A stretch of DNA of 64,000 nt from Sparassis latifolia (lineage: Eukaryota; Basidiomycota; Agaricomycetes; Polyporales; Sparassidaceae). The position numbers and the translations under genes are program-made. Each line of letters starts with the position of its first letter. Position 1 is the stretch's first letter. The stretch is from the NCBI GenBank assembly GCA_018466975.1, contig CM031556.1, forward strand, positions 3,224,001-3,288,000. Reading direction: 5' to 3'. The notes beneath the pieces were generated by a model that was given only the letters and a program-made list of their open reading frames with translations, did no database searches and was not told where the DNA came from. Of the stretch, positions 10,274 to 21,369 are shown piece after piece.

Positions 10274-13003
10274 TTACAGTGCAGCATCCTTCGACCCGCC
10301 TGCTGTGCGCTCGATGCCCGCGACGCTGTCGATCAGGCTCGCCCCGCTGATGATCCCCGTCGTAGCAATCAAGAACTTGCGGCCTGTAGGAACCGTTGAG
10401 ACCGGGCGCAACGGACGATGTGGATGGATGCATACGTACCTCGACTCTGCCGGCCCACCCATCGGAGGGCAGCGATCTCGGTGTACGTACACCCGCCCAG
10501 GAAGAATACGACCGTCGTTGCCGACTGCTCCCTCGGAGCCACTAGCGACATCCCGTCAGACACCGAGGATTTGGAATAGCGTCTGAAACACTCACTCAAT
10601 GAGGCAACTGCCGTGTTAACGCTATCTGGCCCTCCAGGGACCTTCTGCACGATATCTACCGTGTCTCCAGGAATGCTCCCGACGACGTCCTCGAAGCCTT
10701 TCCACCCGACGATGGGGTGCGCCTGTACCTTGCCCAGAGACGGGCCCTTCCCCTTCCTCCCGTCGGGATCATCCTTTGCCTTCTTCTCTTTCTCCGTAGC
10801 AGGGTTGCTGAGGACACCGCCCTTCTGCGCGACGCACTGCACGAGGCGGACGCTGACGGGCGCATACCCGGAGTAGACGTAGCTGATGTCGTTCTCGAGA
10901 TCGTCTACGCTGTCCGGGTCTTCGATCAAGAGGCGGAGCGGCTTCCTGAGGGACGTGTACGGGTACTTTGAGGCTAGCACAGATGGTGGGGTGGAAGCTG
11001 GCAGCGGGTGGGGCAGCAATATTGCTAACGATGGCGCCGACAAGGAGAGAAGGAGAGGCAGGTATTCGTAACCGTACGCCTGGAAATATGGTTAAGCACT
11101 TTAGAAACACAGTGAGGGTGCGAACTGTACCTGCAGGATTTCCCGCTTGAGGTTCTCCAGAGTCTTGCTCTTGATGCCTCCATTGATGATGCTAGCCAGA
11201 CAAAGCAGACGCAGGACAAGCTGCATGTCAGCACCTTGAGCGATCATATCCTCAATTGCACTGATCTGTGCTGATACGTCGTAGGACGCCAGGAGGTCTA
11301 CACGGGAGTCAGGTAAATGTCGTCACCTGTTAACTAGAAATCGCGGACGCACTCTGTTGTATCTCCAGCGACTTGTTGAACTGGTCGGTTCGAGTCAGAG
11401 GGACGAGCATCTCCGACAAACCGGTATCTGCACATGGTTTCACGGGCTTGAACGAATGCAGTACATCCATCACTTACGAAGTCTCAGCGACTGGTGCTCG
11501 GATTGCAATCCGCCCAATTTACCCACGAAGTCTCGCAACTGCGCTACCGTTTTCGCCTGATGCCTGAGCTGATGATATCGTCAGCGCGGGCGCGACGACA
11601 TCAAAACACCTTCCCCAACCTTGTAGTCCTCGTCAAGTCTGTGTGCAACTTGATTAAGCTTCCTGCCCACCGAGGAGAAGTTGAGATCCATCAGCTCAGC
11701 GAGCAGCGGGTCGGTGGAAGTCGTGAGATGGTGCTTCTTCTTCTTCTCTTTCAGCAGGGAGGGCGCAGACGGAGTCGAGGCTTGGGTACTCGTAGATGCG
11801 CTAGGTTCCACCGGATTGGGGACCGAAGGGGGCGTAAGAAGCGACGCGGGAAGTTCAACATGCGCTGACCATTCATCAGTGGATAAAATTGTAGTATGTG
11901 AAGGCATGACTTACAATTCTTTATACCGATCAACTCGTCGATCAGCCCTTCGTAGGTGAGCTGGGTCAGCAGCGGCGTGATCATGTCGGCTCCTCGGTCG
12001 ACGATGATGAGCGAATCCATCCTGTCCGACTGTGCTGCGGGCCCGCCGCCTGAGGAAATGTCGACGATATGGCGGGTTAGGAGTTTCGCTAGACGCTAGC
12101 CTGTTTGTTACTCAACGACGACCCTCACTGACCAGGAGAGATACGTACACCGGCGTAATCACCTTTCCCTACTACCCGGGGAAACAGGCCATACAGTTTC
12201 TGGAGAGTGATGAGCGCTTGCATCGAGTTGTAGATCACCGTCTCGTCTCCATCCTGTACACCTGACATATGAGTTCTGCCAAGGGACATGGATGAAGCAG
12301 ACTTACAACCCAGAGTTCCTTGAATGCGTTGTCACATTCCAGCGAAATCACGTCCTCAGCCAGGGGGATGAATTGGAGATTATAGGACGATACTGTTACG
12401 TCCCCGAGGACGCCTTCCTCCTCCAATATTCGAGAAACAAGGGTAGACGTCCGAGGCACCAGCAGGATGGTATAAGTGTGCTTCTGGGCTTCCCTTGAGT
12501 GCCGCTTGAGCTGGTCTACAGTCCCACATGTTCAACACGGGCAGAGCGTGGCAATGGGAATCCGGAGCACACCTGCTAAAATCTTTACCCATTTGACCAG
12601 TGGTCGACACAGGTACACGATGTTCGTGGTCGTCGCAGACAGAGGCCCTGGCTCCAGCCAGAACATCTTGTCGACACCATGGTGCTATTCCCAAGGACTC
12701 ATGAGCTGAAGCACATTAACCCACCAAGCAACCGACCTTGAGCAGCGCAACTTCCGTAACGAGACCCAGCGGGCCAGCGAGTGTGGGATCTAGGACGAGT
12801 GTTTTGGCACCATTGACCTGAGTAGACAACGGTCCAGCGCAGCACTGGGAGAAGTGACACAAACAACGTACCGCATTCAGCGCGTCGATGAGGGCTTTCC
12901 TGCTCAGCTCCTTCAACGCAGAGACGTCGAGCAGATGCTCGTCCTCTGCCGTCTGCTTCGCGGTGGGGTCGTCCGGGTTGGAGGTGGAAGAAAGAGCAGC
13001 CAT
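10274..13003 (-). CDS. VPS33: Vacuolar protein sorting protein 33 (Sec1/Munc18 family)
   Basis: Vps33 is the SM-family subunit of the HOPS and CORVET tethers that prepares SNAREs for endosome and vacuole fusion. From the ATG at 13003 (MAALSSTSNPDDPTAK) the exons give LDVSALKELSRKALIDALNA, GAKTLVLDPTLAGPLGLVTE, LEPGPLSATTTNIVYLCRPL, STLVSRILEEEGVLGDVTVS, then the diagnostic SM strand DSLIIVDRGADMITPLLTQL with TYEGLIDELIGIKN. A charged insert (STQASTPSAPSLLKEKKKKH) comes before LLAELMDLNFSSVGRKLNQV. The C-terminal exons contain VVFFLGGCTYTEIAALRW and the final KFLIATTGIISGASLIDS. Around ten short introns interrupt it. I did not fix all of them. The order of motifs fits full-length Vps33 with no sign of damage. 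Divergent from the wax-synthase gene. Confidence 0.88.
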
Positions 13004-13278
13004 GCGTGTCTTCCGCCACCGACGCGTCTCGCTCGCGACGCCGCACGCTCACCATCTCCGAGCTGCTAAGTACAGGTGCCTGAAGTTATCCCCATTCTGC
13101 TCTATCCCCTCCGTGCCGCATCATTTTCTGGACAATGGCGATCCTCAAACTCGAAAGTCAAAAGGGTGGAGGCTGTGAAAGCCGCTCTGTTTATTACTGC
13201 ACCGTGCCTCTCCTCTGTTGTAGACCTCAGTGTGGGTCGCCAGCTCAAGCAGTATGACGACCCAGCTTTTCGATAAGT
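13004..13278. promoter_or_regulatory. Divergent intergenic region of VPS33 and wax-synthase-like gene
   Basis: 275 bases between opposite-facing genes, so it probably carries both promoters. The wax-synthase start is uncertain, and an alternative ATG lies near 13253 (MTTQLFDK). No clear core element was seen. Confidence 0.4.
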
Positions 13279-14575
13279 ATGCAAGTTAAATTCCTCCCTG
13301 AAGTTTTGCATGTTCACGGGGCCTTGCTTCTTAGCTGGTACGCATCTACCCAATCGTACCTTCCGGGACTTCGTGGGTTCACCGTCAGACTGCAAACCAC
13401 TAACTTGGAAGACCTATCCATATGCTTTCTTTTTCTGGTTCCCTTTCTACCCATGGCCTACCTCGTACGGAGAAAGGACACTCATGTTTTGCGTCTACTT
13501 CTCCTTCCAGTAGTGCTTGTCATGGCTATCCGGGGTGCGCATCGTTACAAGACCGAAAATCCGTGCTCTTGCCTTCTATCAGCCATGTTATCCTACTATG
13601 TGATAGCCAAATCGCTGGAATTTGCGTTCGCAGAACGTGGCAGGTTCAAAGTCGGAGAAAAGAAATTTATAGTGATATATGAACCTACGGCTGACTCTGC
13701 CAAGGACAGTCGACGACACGGCTGGATCTTACCTTCATGGTTGGCGGACCCAATCGAACACCTCTCAGCTCTATGTAAGGGGAGGAGGGTGGGACTTCGG
13801 TCGCGACATTTTCGTCCCACCATATACTCGACCATCACAACGAAACGCATTCCTACGAGCCACCGCACTCTCGGTCGTCCGCAGCTTCGTTCTTCTGGAC
13901 TTCTACTACTCCTGCATCAGGCTCATCCCTGGCGCGGGCACCCTCACAGGTGGTACGATCTTCCCGGAGCACCTCTCGCCGCTCCAGCGCTACGCTGTCT
14001 CCACCGGCGTGCATTTCGCGATGGGCATGCTGATCATGTACGGTGTCGGCCTCGTCCACGACTTTAACACTATGCTCGCGGTAGGCCTCCTTGGTCACCC
14101 GCCGTCGGCGTGGCCGCCGGTGCACGACAGCCCATGGAAGGCGCGCTCGTTGCACGAGTTCTGGGCGAAGCGCTGGCACCAGGGCCTCAGGCGTGTGTTT
14201 GTGGTGACCGGCGGCTCTGTGGGTACATGGATTGCGGGAAATGCTGGGATGGTGATCGGTACCTTCCTTGTGTCGGGATTGTTCCATGAGCTCTCGATGT
14301 ACTCCTTTGGGAGGGGGTTGGATCACTGCACGACGCTCTGGTTCACCCTGCAGGGTTTTGGTATCGTGCTGGAAAAAGTGTGGAAGATGCTCACTGGCCG
14401 GAAGATTGGCGGGGTGTGGGGACGGCTATGTACGGTGCTGTTTGTGATCGTGTTCGGGCAGATGTTCAGTGAGTGTCAAAAGTTTCACCCTGTTTTTACT
14501 ACTCTGACAGCGGACTCCTGGTTGACTAAGGGAGTGACGAGTGACAGGAATCGGACCGTGGGCTCTTCCCAATAA
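13279..14575 (+). CDS. Wax-synthase-like membrane-bound O-acyltransferase
   Basis: Wax-synthase-domain MBOAT proteins transfer acyl groups to hydrophobic alcohols; in fungi several act in terpenoid or wax pathways. Several hydrophobic helices are visible (DLSICFLFLVPFLPMAYLV; LLLLPVVLVMAI; FVLLDFYYSCIRLI; VHFAMGMLIMYGVGLV). The family signature is complete: RGGGWDFGRDIFVPP, then HEFWAKRWHQGLRR, and the active-site His in VSGLFHELSMY. A short intron (about 14471-14512) leads to the last exon, TDSWLTKGV. The start is uncertain. The frame changes between GEKKFI near 13671 and VRGGGW near 13775; a 97-base intron 13672-13768 restores it, but a homologous stretch in the neighbouring paralogue suggests this segment was once coding, so a frameshift is the alternative. 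No secondary-metabolite core enzyme lies nearby. Confidence 0.72.
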
Positions 14576-15159
14576 GCCAAGTCCGACGAGGGTGTTCCTG
14601 TGGCCTACATTACGACATGTGAAGGCGTGTGTGTCGCCGTGATGTGAAGTGCACTGCAGTACACATTGCCACATCTGCTTGTTCTGGAATATTCTTGCCG
14701 AGGTCCCTCGAGAACAAATGAACAGGTCTCAATGATTTTGTTTTAGGAAACCGTCTGGAAAGTACACCTTCCCAACAACATAGCAGATCATGAGAGCCTT
14801 GCCGCTTAGTCTGCAAATTCGGAAAGCTCGGGAGCACTGGAGCATATCCATGAGTGTTCATCGTGTCTTCTGACTGAGACAGCATCCCCGCAATTCTTCC
14901 GCCACTGACGCGTACGCGTCTTACCCGAACTTGAGTTCGCACATCCAAAACCTCTCACATTTATGCTATATCCCACCTATACACGGCACCGTGGTCGACG
15001 AGGATGCAGTTGAGCGTCGCAAGTTAGGCTGGGGCTGCTAGTAAGTAAATGCCACCGTTGTTCGTTCCTGCCACGCAACTTCACCGCTAGCGCTCGTTCC
15101 CGTGAATTCTGCTCGATACTGGCACCAGTGAGATTACACGGCAGTTTATCCAAGATATA
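14576..15159. other. Spacer between wax-synthase gene and inverted-repeat element
   Basis: The first ~80 bases still resemble the 3' end of the decayed paralogue near 22340-22400 (shared GTCCGAC...CTACGACAT blocks), so the duplication included some 3' sequence. A minus-strand open frame 14610-14948 matches no family I know and lacks context. Otherwise nothing was seen. Confidence 0.45.
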
Positions 15160-15181
15160 CCACTAGCACTTAGAAGGTCGG

Positions 15182-15381
15182 CACAGCGGGAACGATATAT
15201 GGGCTTTCACTGCCAGGGTCGCTCGTTGACCGGTTTATGTACGATCGATAATCCAAGATTACATCCACGGCCATAGGACTCCGAAAGCACCGCATCCCGT
15301 CTGATCTGCGCAGTTAACCGGAGTGCCGCCCAGTTAGTACCACGGTGGGGGACCACGCGGGAATCCTGGGTGCTGTGGTTT
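15182..15381 (+). repeat. Left terminal inverted repeat
   Basis: Begins CACAGCGGGAACGATATATG and runs inward to GGTGCTGTGGTTT. It pairs with 20769-20965 in reverse complement. It carries a 3-base insertion (GTACCACGG against GTACGG) relative to the right arm. Confidence 0.9.
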
Positions 15382-15586
15382 CTCCTTCATCTTTTATCTG
15401 ACCAGTGGCAAACTTGCCTTGCATTTTTGTCTAATATTACCCCTCAAACAAACCTCTCGTTGCATAACTTTGCTCTGCACTCTCATTACAGAGTATTTGA
15501 AAAACCTTGAAGTGCATCAATGTTTTTCTGGCCTTATTTCCAGCTGCCCTTATATGGCATTTTTGGCTGATCGCCACCATTCATAC

Positions 15587-15824
15587 TGTTGGAAAGTAGC
15601 ACCCAAATTTCTGGAGCTCCAGAAATTGGGAGCGCCCAAGGGCAGACAAGCCGAGGGCATGATTACAAAGAAAGACAAAGAAGGAAATTTGCTTATATAA
15701 AGTGGAGCGTCTAGAACTGTATATATACAGAAATCTATTTTAGGACGCGTAATCACGCGCCCCGACGCATCTTGACCCGCCATCACTACCTTCCTATTTG
15801 GGAACTAAGGCGCGATTTCTAACA
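15587..15824 (+). repeat. 5' LTR of the Copia element
   Basis: 238 bases, TGTTGG...TAACA. Within it are a 22-base perfect palindrome at 15606-15627 (centre CTGGAGCTCCAG), a TATATAAAG promoter box near 15694, and a second palindrome CTGTATATATACAG near 15717. These are likely U3 elements and the transcription start zone. Confidence 0.96.
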
Positions 15825-15842
15825 GGTTATGAGCCCCGGCTC
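15825..15842 (+). other. Primer-binding site, half-tRNA initiator-Met type
   Basis: GGTTATGAGCCCCGGCTC begins at the first base after the LTR. Its complement GGGCTCATAACC is the anticodon stem-loop of initiator Met tRNA, not the tRNA 3' end. Drosophila copia and yeast Ty5 prime from the same internal region using a cleaved half-tRNA, so this element probably does as well. Confidence 0.8.
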
Positions 15843-15923
15843 TAGCCAATAAATACTTGGATAATAACAGCCCCTATTGTGGCTACAAAAATTGTTACCC
15901 CCTTACTAGTACGAGAACAAATA

Positions 15924-18900
15924 ATGTCGACCAGCGCTGATAATACGAGCAATAGCAATGCCTACCGGATCCCGCTCCTGAAGGAAGACAATTGGCTCCC
16001 GTGGAAGCGCCGTGTCGAGGCCATCCTTAATGATAAGGGTCTCCAGGAGTATGTGACCGAAAGACACCGGCCGCAGCCGAGTAATGACCCGCCAATAGGG
16101 CAGCGAGAGAGGCGGAGATTAGCGCCTGGGGAGAGAAGGACCTCAAGGCCCAGAACGTAATTGTGCTATCGCTGGGAGATTCCCAGATGGTGCACATCGC
16201 TGGAGCCGAGACGGCACGGGCCATGTGGGAGCAGCTTCACACAGTCAAGGAACAGCGTGGACAGCATGGAATTCTCGCGCTGTGCCGGCGTTTTTACCGG
16301 ATGCAAGCCAAGGAAGAAGATAATATCTCCAGTCACATTACACAGCTACGACAGATCCAGGAACAACTCCACCTAATGGGGAAGGTTGTTTCTGACGAAG
16401 ATTTCCGGCTCATTCTGGCTACCTCATTACCGGAGAGCTGGGACTCTTTCCTCAGCTCTTACTTTGGCGCCGTGGGCGGCAATGTTGGCGCCGAAGGTGC
16501 TGACAACGTGCGCCCTCAGCTTACATCACAAGAATTGATTGCCATCATTCTTGATGAAAATAGGCGAAGGCACGAGCGTGGCGAGCGCGGTCAATCCTCG
16601 GACCAAGCCATGGTTGCCAAAGGAAAGAAGCGCCCCTTTGGGGAATACAAAAAATGTTCGATCTGCGGAAAGCCGGGACATCTTGGTAACGAGTGTCGGC
16701 ACCGCGACAAGGTCAAATGTATGAATTGCGGAAAATTCGGGCATAAGGCCACGGATTGTTGGGCTAAAGGCGGCGGCAAAGCCGGACAGGGCCCGCCGAT
16801 GAAACGGCAAAAGACGGAACATGCTTACGAAGCGCGTGAGGTCGAATCGAAAGAGGATGAGGCAAAAATAGCCTACGATAATGATAGCGACACTGTATCT
16901 CTCGGATCTGATGGCGAAATCGCTTCTTTCTATGAGTGGTTTGCCGACTCCGGGACAACTTCGCACATTACAAATCGTCGTGAAGTCTTCGCGACCTATC
17001 AGGCGCTCGAAGATCACGCGATCACGGGCATCGGACCGCAACCAACGCAGGCATTGGGCCGCGGTACGGTCGATGTCGAAAGTAAAGTAGGAGACCGGAA
17101 AGTGAAATTCCGTCTCCACAGTGTACTGTATGCGCTGACAGCACCCAATAGCCTCCTCTCCATCATGCGTTTGGACGATGCGGGAGGAAGAGTACTTATG
17201 GGTAATAGTCGTGCAATACTAATAGATAAAAATAAACACACTCTTGCTATAGGCAAGAAAAATGGACGACTATATTCATTGAAATTGCATCCAATAGTTC
17301 CACAACCTGCGCGAACCTATACTGCTAAGGAATACAGCCCGCATACCTGGGAAGAGTGGCACAAGATCTATGGCCATATCGGGAAACCAGCGCTTACGCG
17401 ATTATATCGCGAAGGGCTTGTTGATGGCCTAGAAATCTCGCCAAGCCCAGATGAAATTAATTGCGAGGCGTGCATCCAAGCAAAGGCAACACGGAAGCCA
17501 TTTCCCAAAGAAACGGATGAATGCAGCAAGGTACCCGGAGAATTAACACACACAGATGTGTGGGGACCTGCGCAGACAGCCGCTCTACAAGGGTGGAAAT
17601 ATTTTATTACATTTACCGATGATTACAGTCGTCGAAGTACAGTACTATTTATGAGGCATAAAGATGAAGTAACTGAAAAGGTAAAGAATTATATTACCTA
17701 TATCGAGCGCAAGTTTGGAAATAAACCCTTGCGACTCAGGCTCGACAACGGTCGAGAATATATGAACACCGAATTAATTAACTGGTGTCAAATGAAAGGG
17801 ATCGAGATGGGTCCGACTGCGCCGTACTCACCATCCCAGAACGGAGTCTCTGAGAGATTGAATCGCACACTGCTTGGACTAGCGCGCGCGATGATCTATG
17901 CGAGAGATCTACCTCGTTATCTTTGGGCTGAAGCGATTGCTCACGCAGTCTATATTAAAAATAGATCGCCTACCCAGGCGTTAAATGGGGCAACTCCCGA
18001 AGAAAAATGGAATGGGACGAAACCAAATATCTCGTACCTACAAGAATTCGGTTCCCCCGTATGGGTCCTCACGGGGGACGCAACACTATCAAAGCTAGCG
18101 CCCCGTGCCAACAAGTATATTTTTGTTGGATACATGGACGGACCCAAAGCCATCAAATATTATGATGCACATACGCGCCAGATTAAAATCTCGCGTAATT
18201 TCCAATTTTCTTCGAATTCCCGGACCATTTGCCCGGCAACGCTCTCACGTGCCACAAGAGCAAATAGGATCCGACGTACCTATCCTCACAGCACAGCGTG
18301 AGGGGAGCAAATATATTTCCGGCACTTTACCTAGCAATGCGTCAGATGTGCCGCATGCGGAAAGAAGACCCAAGTCCCAAACCTCACAACGACCGCAGAC
18401 GCGCGCGAGGGGAGTTAGGAACTTCCGCGCCACAGTCACCTGCCAAAAATCCGCGAAAGCGCAGACAGGATGATGATCCTGATCAACGCGAGGAAAGCGG
18501 GACGGACGCACCAAGCCAGCCCAGACGAACCAGAAGAAAGACAGTTCGGCATGATTACTGTCTAATGCACGACCCAGAGGCAGACGAAGATCTGGCTAAT
18601 GATCCAGATAAATCAAATGCCGAATTAGTCTATATTGCGATGAGCACCCACGGAAATGCGGATGCGGATGAGCCAAAGACGCTCAGTGATGCCAAGAGAT
18701 CACTCGAGTGGCCCAAATGGGAACAGGCAGTCCAGACGGAACTCAATCAACTACAGGGTATGGAGACTTGGGAGTTAGTGGAACCTCCCGAAGATCGAAA
18801 ACCTGTAGGAAATAAATGGGTTCTAGTTAAGAAAACAAACAAAGAGGGTGAAATAATCAAATACAAAGCCCGCCTGGTTGCGAAGGGATATTCTCAAATC

Positions 18901-20256
18901 CCAGGCATGGACTATACCGAGACGTTCGCGCCCGTAGTCCGCCTCGAAACCATTTGAGCTATCCTCGGGCTAGCCGCAATCTTAGATTGGGAGATCGGAC
19001 AGATGGACGTGAAAGGCGCCTATCTCAATGGAACTCTCAAAGAAGAAGTGTATATGCGGCAACCCAAAGGATACAGCGATGGAACATACCGCGTATGTAA
19101 ATTAAAGAAAACCCTCTACGGGCTAAAGCAGTCTGGCCGAGAATGGAATATCGTGCTGAACCGCAAGTTACTAGACGCGGGATTCAAGCGCCTATTCTCG
19201 GATCCATGTGCATACATTCGGATCAAAGGTGATAAGATAGAAATCGTCACCGTTTGGGTAGACGACCTATTAATATTCACCAATGATTGCGCACTGATGG
19301 ACCAATTGAAGAGGGAACTCCGAAATATGTTCGAAGTTACCGACCTTGGCGAACCCCGAAAAATTGTGGGGATAGAAATTGAGAGAGACCGTTCAAAGCG
19401 GACAATCAAAATCTCTCAGACAAAATATATTGAGTCTATCCTACACAAGAATGGGCTTACGAACGCCAACACGGTCGGGATGCCTCTTGATCCAAATACA
19501 GTGCTTGAAAAAGAAGAACCCGAAACTGATGATGAATGCGACCGAGACAACGGATATGCATCGCTCGTCGGATCACTGATGTACGCGGCAATTGCCACGA
19601 GACCAGACATTGCTCACGCTGTGCAACGGCTTAGCTCATTTACTGCCAATCCCGGAATGGCTCATTGGACTGCTGCTAAACGCGTCCTCCGCTATCTATC
19701 CGGAACGCGAGAACTTGGAATAATCTACGGGCCAATTGCAGATGTCAAGCCCGAAGATCAATCCATATTTGTGGGCTACTCAGATGCAGACTATGCGAAC
19801 GATATCCGAGATCGCAAATCAATCTCGGGATATTTATTTAAATTAGGAAATGGCACGATCACGTGGAGCTCAAAGAAGCAAACCACGGTCGCGTCATCCA
19901 CCACGGAAGCCGAATACATGGCATCTGCCGAAGCGGCAAAAGAAGCTGTGTGACTCCGAACACTATTCAAAGAAATAGGTTTCGAGCAACAAGATCCTAC
20001 AATTTTATTCGAGGATAATACAGCGGCGATCTCAATCGCACGTGATCCCCAATTCCACGCGAAATCAAAACATTTTGATGTAAAGCATCATTATGTGCGC
20101 AAAAAATTGAGGGATAAATATATTGATATCCACTACTGTCCCACGGAGGACATGATAGCGGATATCCTAACAAAATCACTCCCTAAGCCGAGGCACGAAA
20201 AGCTCACAAAGAAGCTCGGAATGCCCATCGGCTTGAGGGGGAGTGTTGGAAAGTAG
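15924..20256 (+). pseudogene. Copia gag-pol polyprotein gene, inactivated
   Basis: The frame starts at ATG 15924 with a gag-like domain (LLKEDNWLPWKRRVEAIL), then two CCHC knuckles (CSICGKPGHLGNEC, CMNCGKFGHKATDC), a protease motif FADSGTTSH, the integrase HHCC zinc site (H...H...CEAC) and catalytic region (HTDVWGP, LRLDNGREY, SPSQNGVSER), RT (QMDVKGAYLNG, VDDLLIF) and RNase H (SSTTEAEYMA). Damage is clear: a frame change near 16085-16110 inside gag; at least one more between integrase and RT (about 18200-18430); an in-frame TGA at 18955 in RT; and TGA at 19951 in RNase H. Both stops fit single transitions from CGA or TGG. The frame runs a few codons into the 3' LTR. The element cannot make its own full polyprotein. 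Confidence 0.95.
20235..20243 (+). other. Polypurine tract of the Copia element
   Basis: GAGGGGGAG lies directly before the right LTR and would prime plus-strand DNA synthesis. Confidence 0.8.
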
Positions 20257-20482
20257 CGCCCAAATTTCTGGAGCTCCAGAAATTGGGGAGCGCCCAAGGG
20301 CAGACAAGCCGAGGGCATGATTACAAAGAAAGACAAAGAAAGAAATTTGCTTATATAAAGTGGAGCGTCTAGAACTGTATATATACAGAAATCTATTTTA
20401 GGACGCGTAATCACGCGCCCCGACGCATCTTGACCCGCCATCACTACCTTCCTATTTGGGAACTAAGGCGCGATTTCTAACA
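20244..20482 (+). repeat. 3' LTR of the Copia element
   Basis: 239 bases, identical to the 5' LTR except for two transitions and one extra G. It is followed at once by the second copy of CATAC. Confidence 0.96.
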
Positions 20483-20487
20483 CATAC

Positions 20488-20768
20488 TCTAACTGTCTTC
20501 CACCTAGTAGAAAAGCAATTCTGCGATGCTATTGATGTCGACGTGCACCAAGACGATCCATCAATGTCTTACTGTGTTGTACATATGCTGGAACCCCGGG
20601 GAGGTCTAGATTTTGGCTCATTGAACGCGCCTTGTCGTATTGCAGGTGTGGGACCCACTTCTTTTCGCGCCAAAATGTCGCGAGATGCGCGCGAGAAAAA
20701 AATGTCGCACGCCAAGGTTTTCCGAATCGTCTATAATTTCAACTAATTTCCGAAAAATTGGGAGAAGA
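20488..20768. other. Right internal part of the inverted-repeat element
   Basis: About 280 bases between the Copia insertion and the right inverted repeat, matching the left internal part at 15382-15581 as the interior of the same element. It includes a repeated AAAATGTCGC block (near 20670 and 20699). No coding signal. Confidence 0.5.
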
Positions 20769-20965
20769 AAACCACAGCACCTAGGATTCCCGCGTGGTCC
20801 CCCACCGTACTAACTGGGCGGCACTCCGGTTAACTGCGCAGATCAGACGGGATGCGGTGCTTTCGGAGTCCTATGGCCGTGGATGTAATCTTGGATTATC
20901 GATCGTACATAAACCGGTCAACGAGCGACCCTGGCAGTGAAAGCCCATATATCGTTCCCGCTGTG
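20769..20965 (-). repeat. Right terminal inverted repeat
   Basis: Reverse complement of 15182-15381, 197 bases. The outer end reads CGTTCCCGCTGTG on the plus strand. Confidence 0.9.
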
Positions 20966-20981
20966 TAGCAAGTGCTAGTGG

Positions 20982-21369
20982 CCCGGGTACATTATGACGG
21001 AATAATTTATCATTCACTTGTGTTCCTCTGCAGCGGCGTCCCACTGGCTTGTCAATATTACGATCCTTCTGCCGATCAGCTCTCGCAGCGATCGGACAAT
21101 GTGCCCTCGGTGCTGAAACGTGGCATAGTTCTGCTCTCCTACTCCAAAGGAATGCAGAGGTATCACGAGTGTGCTGATTTCCGCGTTATTTGCTGTTATT
21201 CTCACAATCTGTACCATGCTTAGACTGGACAGTGGCCACCACATTTTCCAGGACTTTGTCCCATCGCCCTCTGACTGTGAACCGTTAACCTCCAGGATCG
21301 CCCCAAATACCTTCGCATATTGATCCCCCTTCTTTACTTGGCGCACACCGTTAGAGACTGAGGTATGCA
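20982..21369. other. Spacer upstream of the wax-synthase pseudogene
   Basis: About 390 bases with no recognised feature. Weak remnants of the 5' part of the duplicated wax-synthase gene could be hidden here, but I could not align them. Confidence 0.4.

Larger units (their letters stand above)
15582..20487 (+). mobile_element. Copia-type LTR retrotransposon with target-site duplication
   Basis: A complete Ty1/Copia element lies at 15587-20482, flanked by the 5-base duplication CATAC (15582-15586 and 20483-20487). It has direct LTRs of 238 and 239 bases starting TGTTGG and ending TAACA, a primer-binding site directly after the left LTR, a polypurine tract directly before the right LTR, and gag-protease-integrase-RT-RNase H in Copia order. 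The LTRs differ by two transitions and one single-base indel, so insertion is fairly recent, yet the internal frame carries stops and frameshifts. It is inserted inside the inverted-repeat element, so it is the younger of the two. Confidence 0.97.
15160..20981. mobile_element. Non-autonomous DNA transposon remnant with ~200 bp terminal inverted repeats, split by a Copia insertion
   Basis: Bases 15182-15381 and 20769-20965 are near-perfect reverse complements (200 and 197 bases; one 3-base indel and a few changes). Short outer blocks CCACTAGCACTT (15160-15171) and its complement (20970-20981) extend the symmetry with gaps. Removing the Copia element and one copy of its target duplication leaves about 0.9 kb with no transposase-like open frame. 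The outermost CACTA motif recalls the CACTA superfamily, but I see no matching target-site duplication, so the class is open. It lies between two wax-synthase paralogues. Confidence 0.7.

Noticed and set aside
11380..11410. GGTTCGAGTC, like a tRNA B box
   Set aside because: It lies in VPS33 coding sequence, with no A box or cloverleaf around it.
14610..14948. 112-residue minus frame downstream of the wax-synthase gene
   Set aside because: No family match, no context, and it overlaps 3' remnants of the duplication.
15160..20981. Inverted repeats as an assembly artefact around the retrotransposon
   Set aside because: The arms are not part of the LTRs, differ at several sites including a 3-base indel, and enclose unique sequence on both sides of the Copia element.
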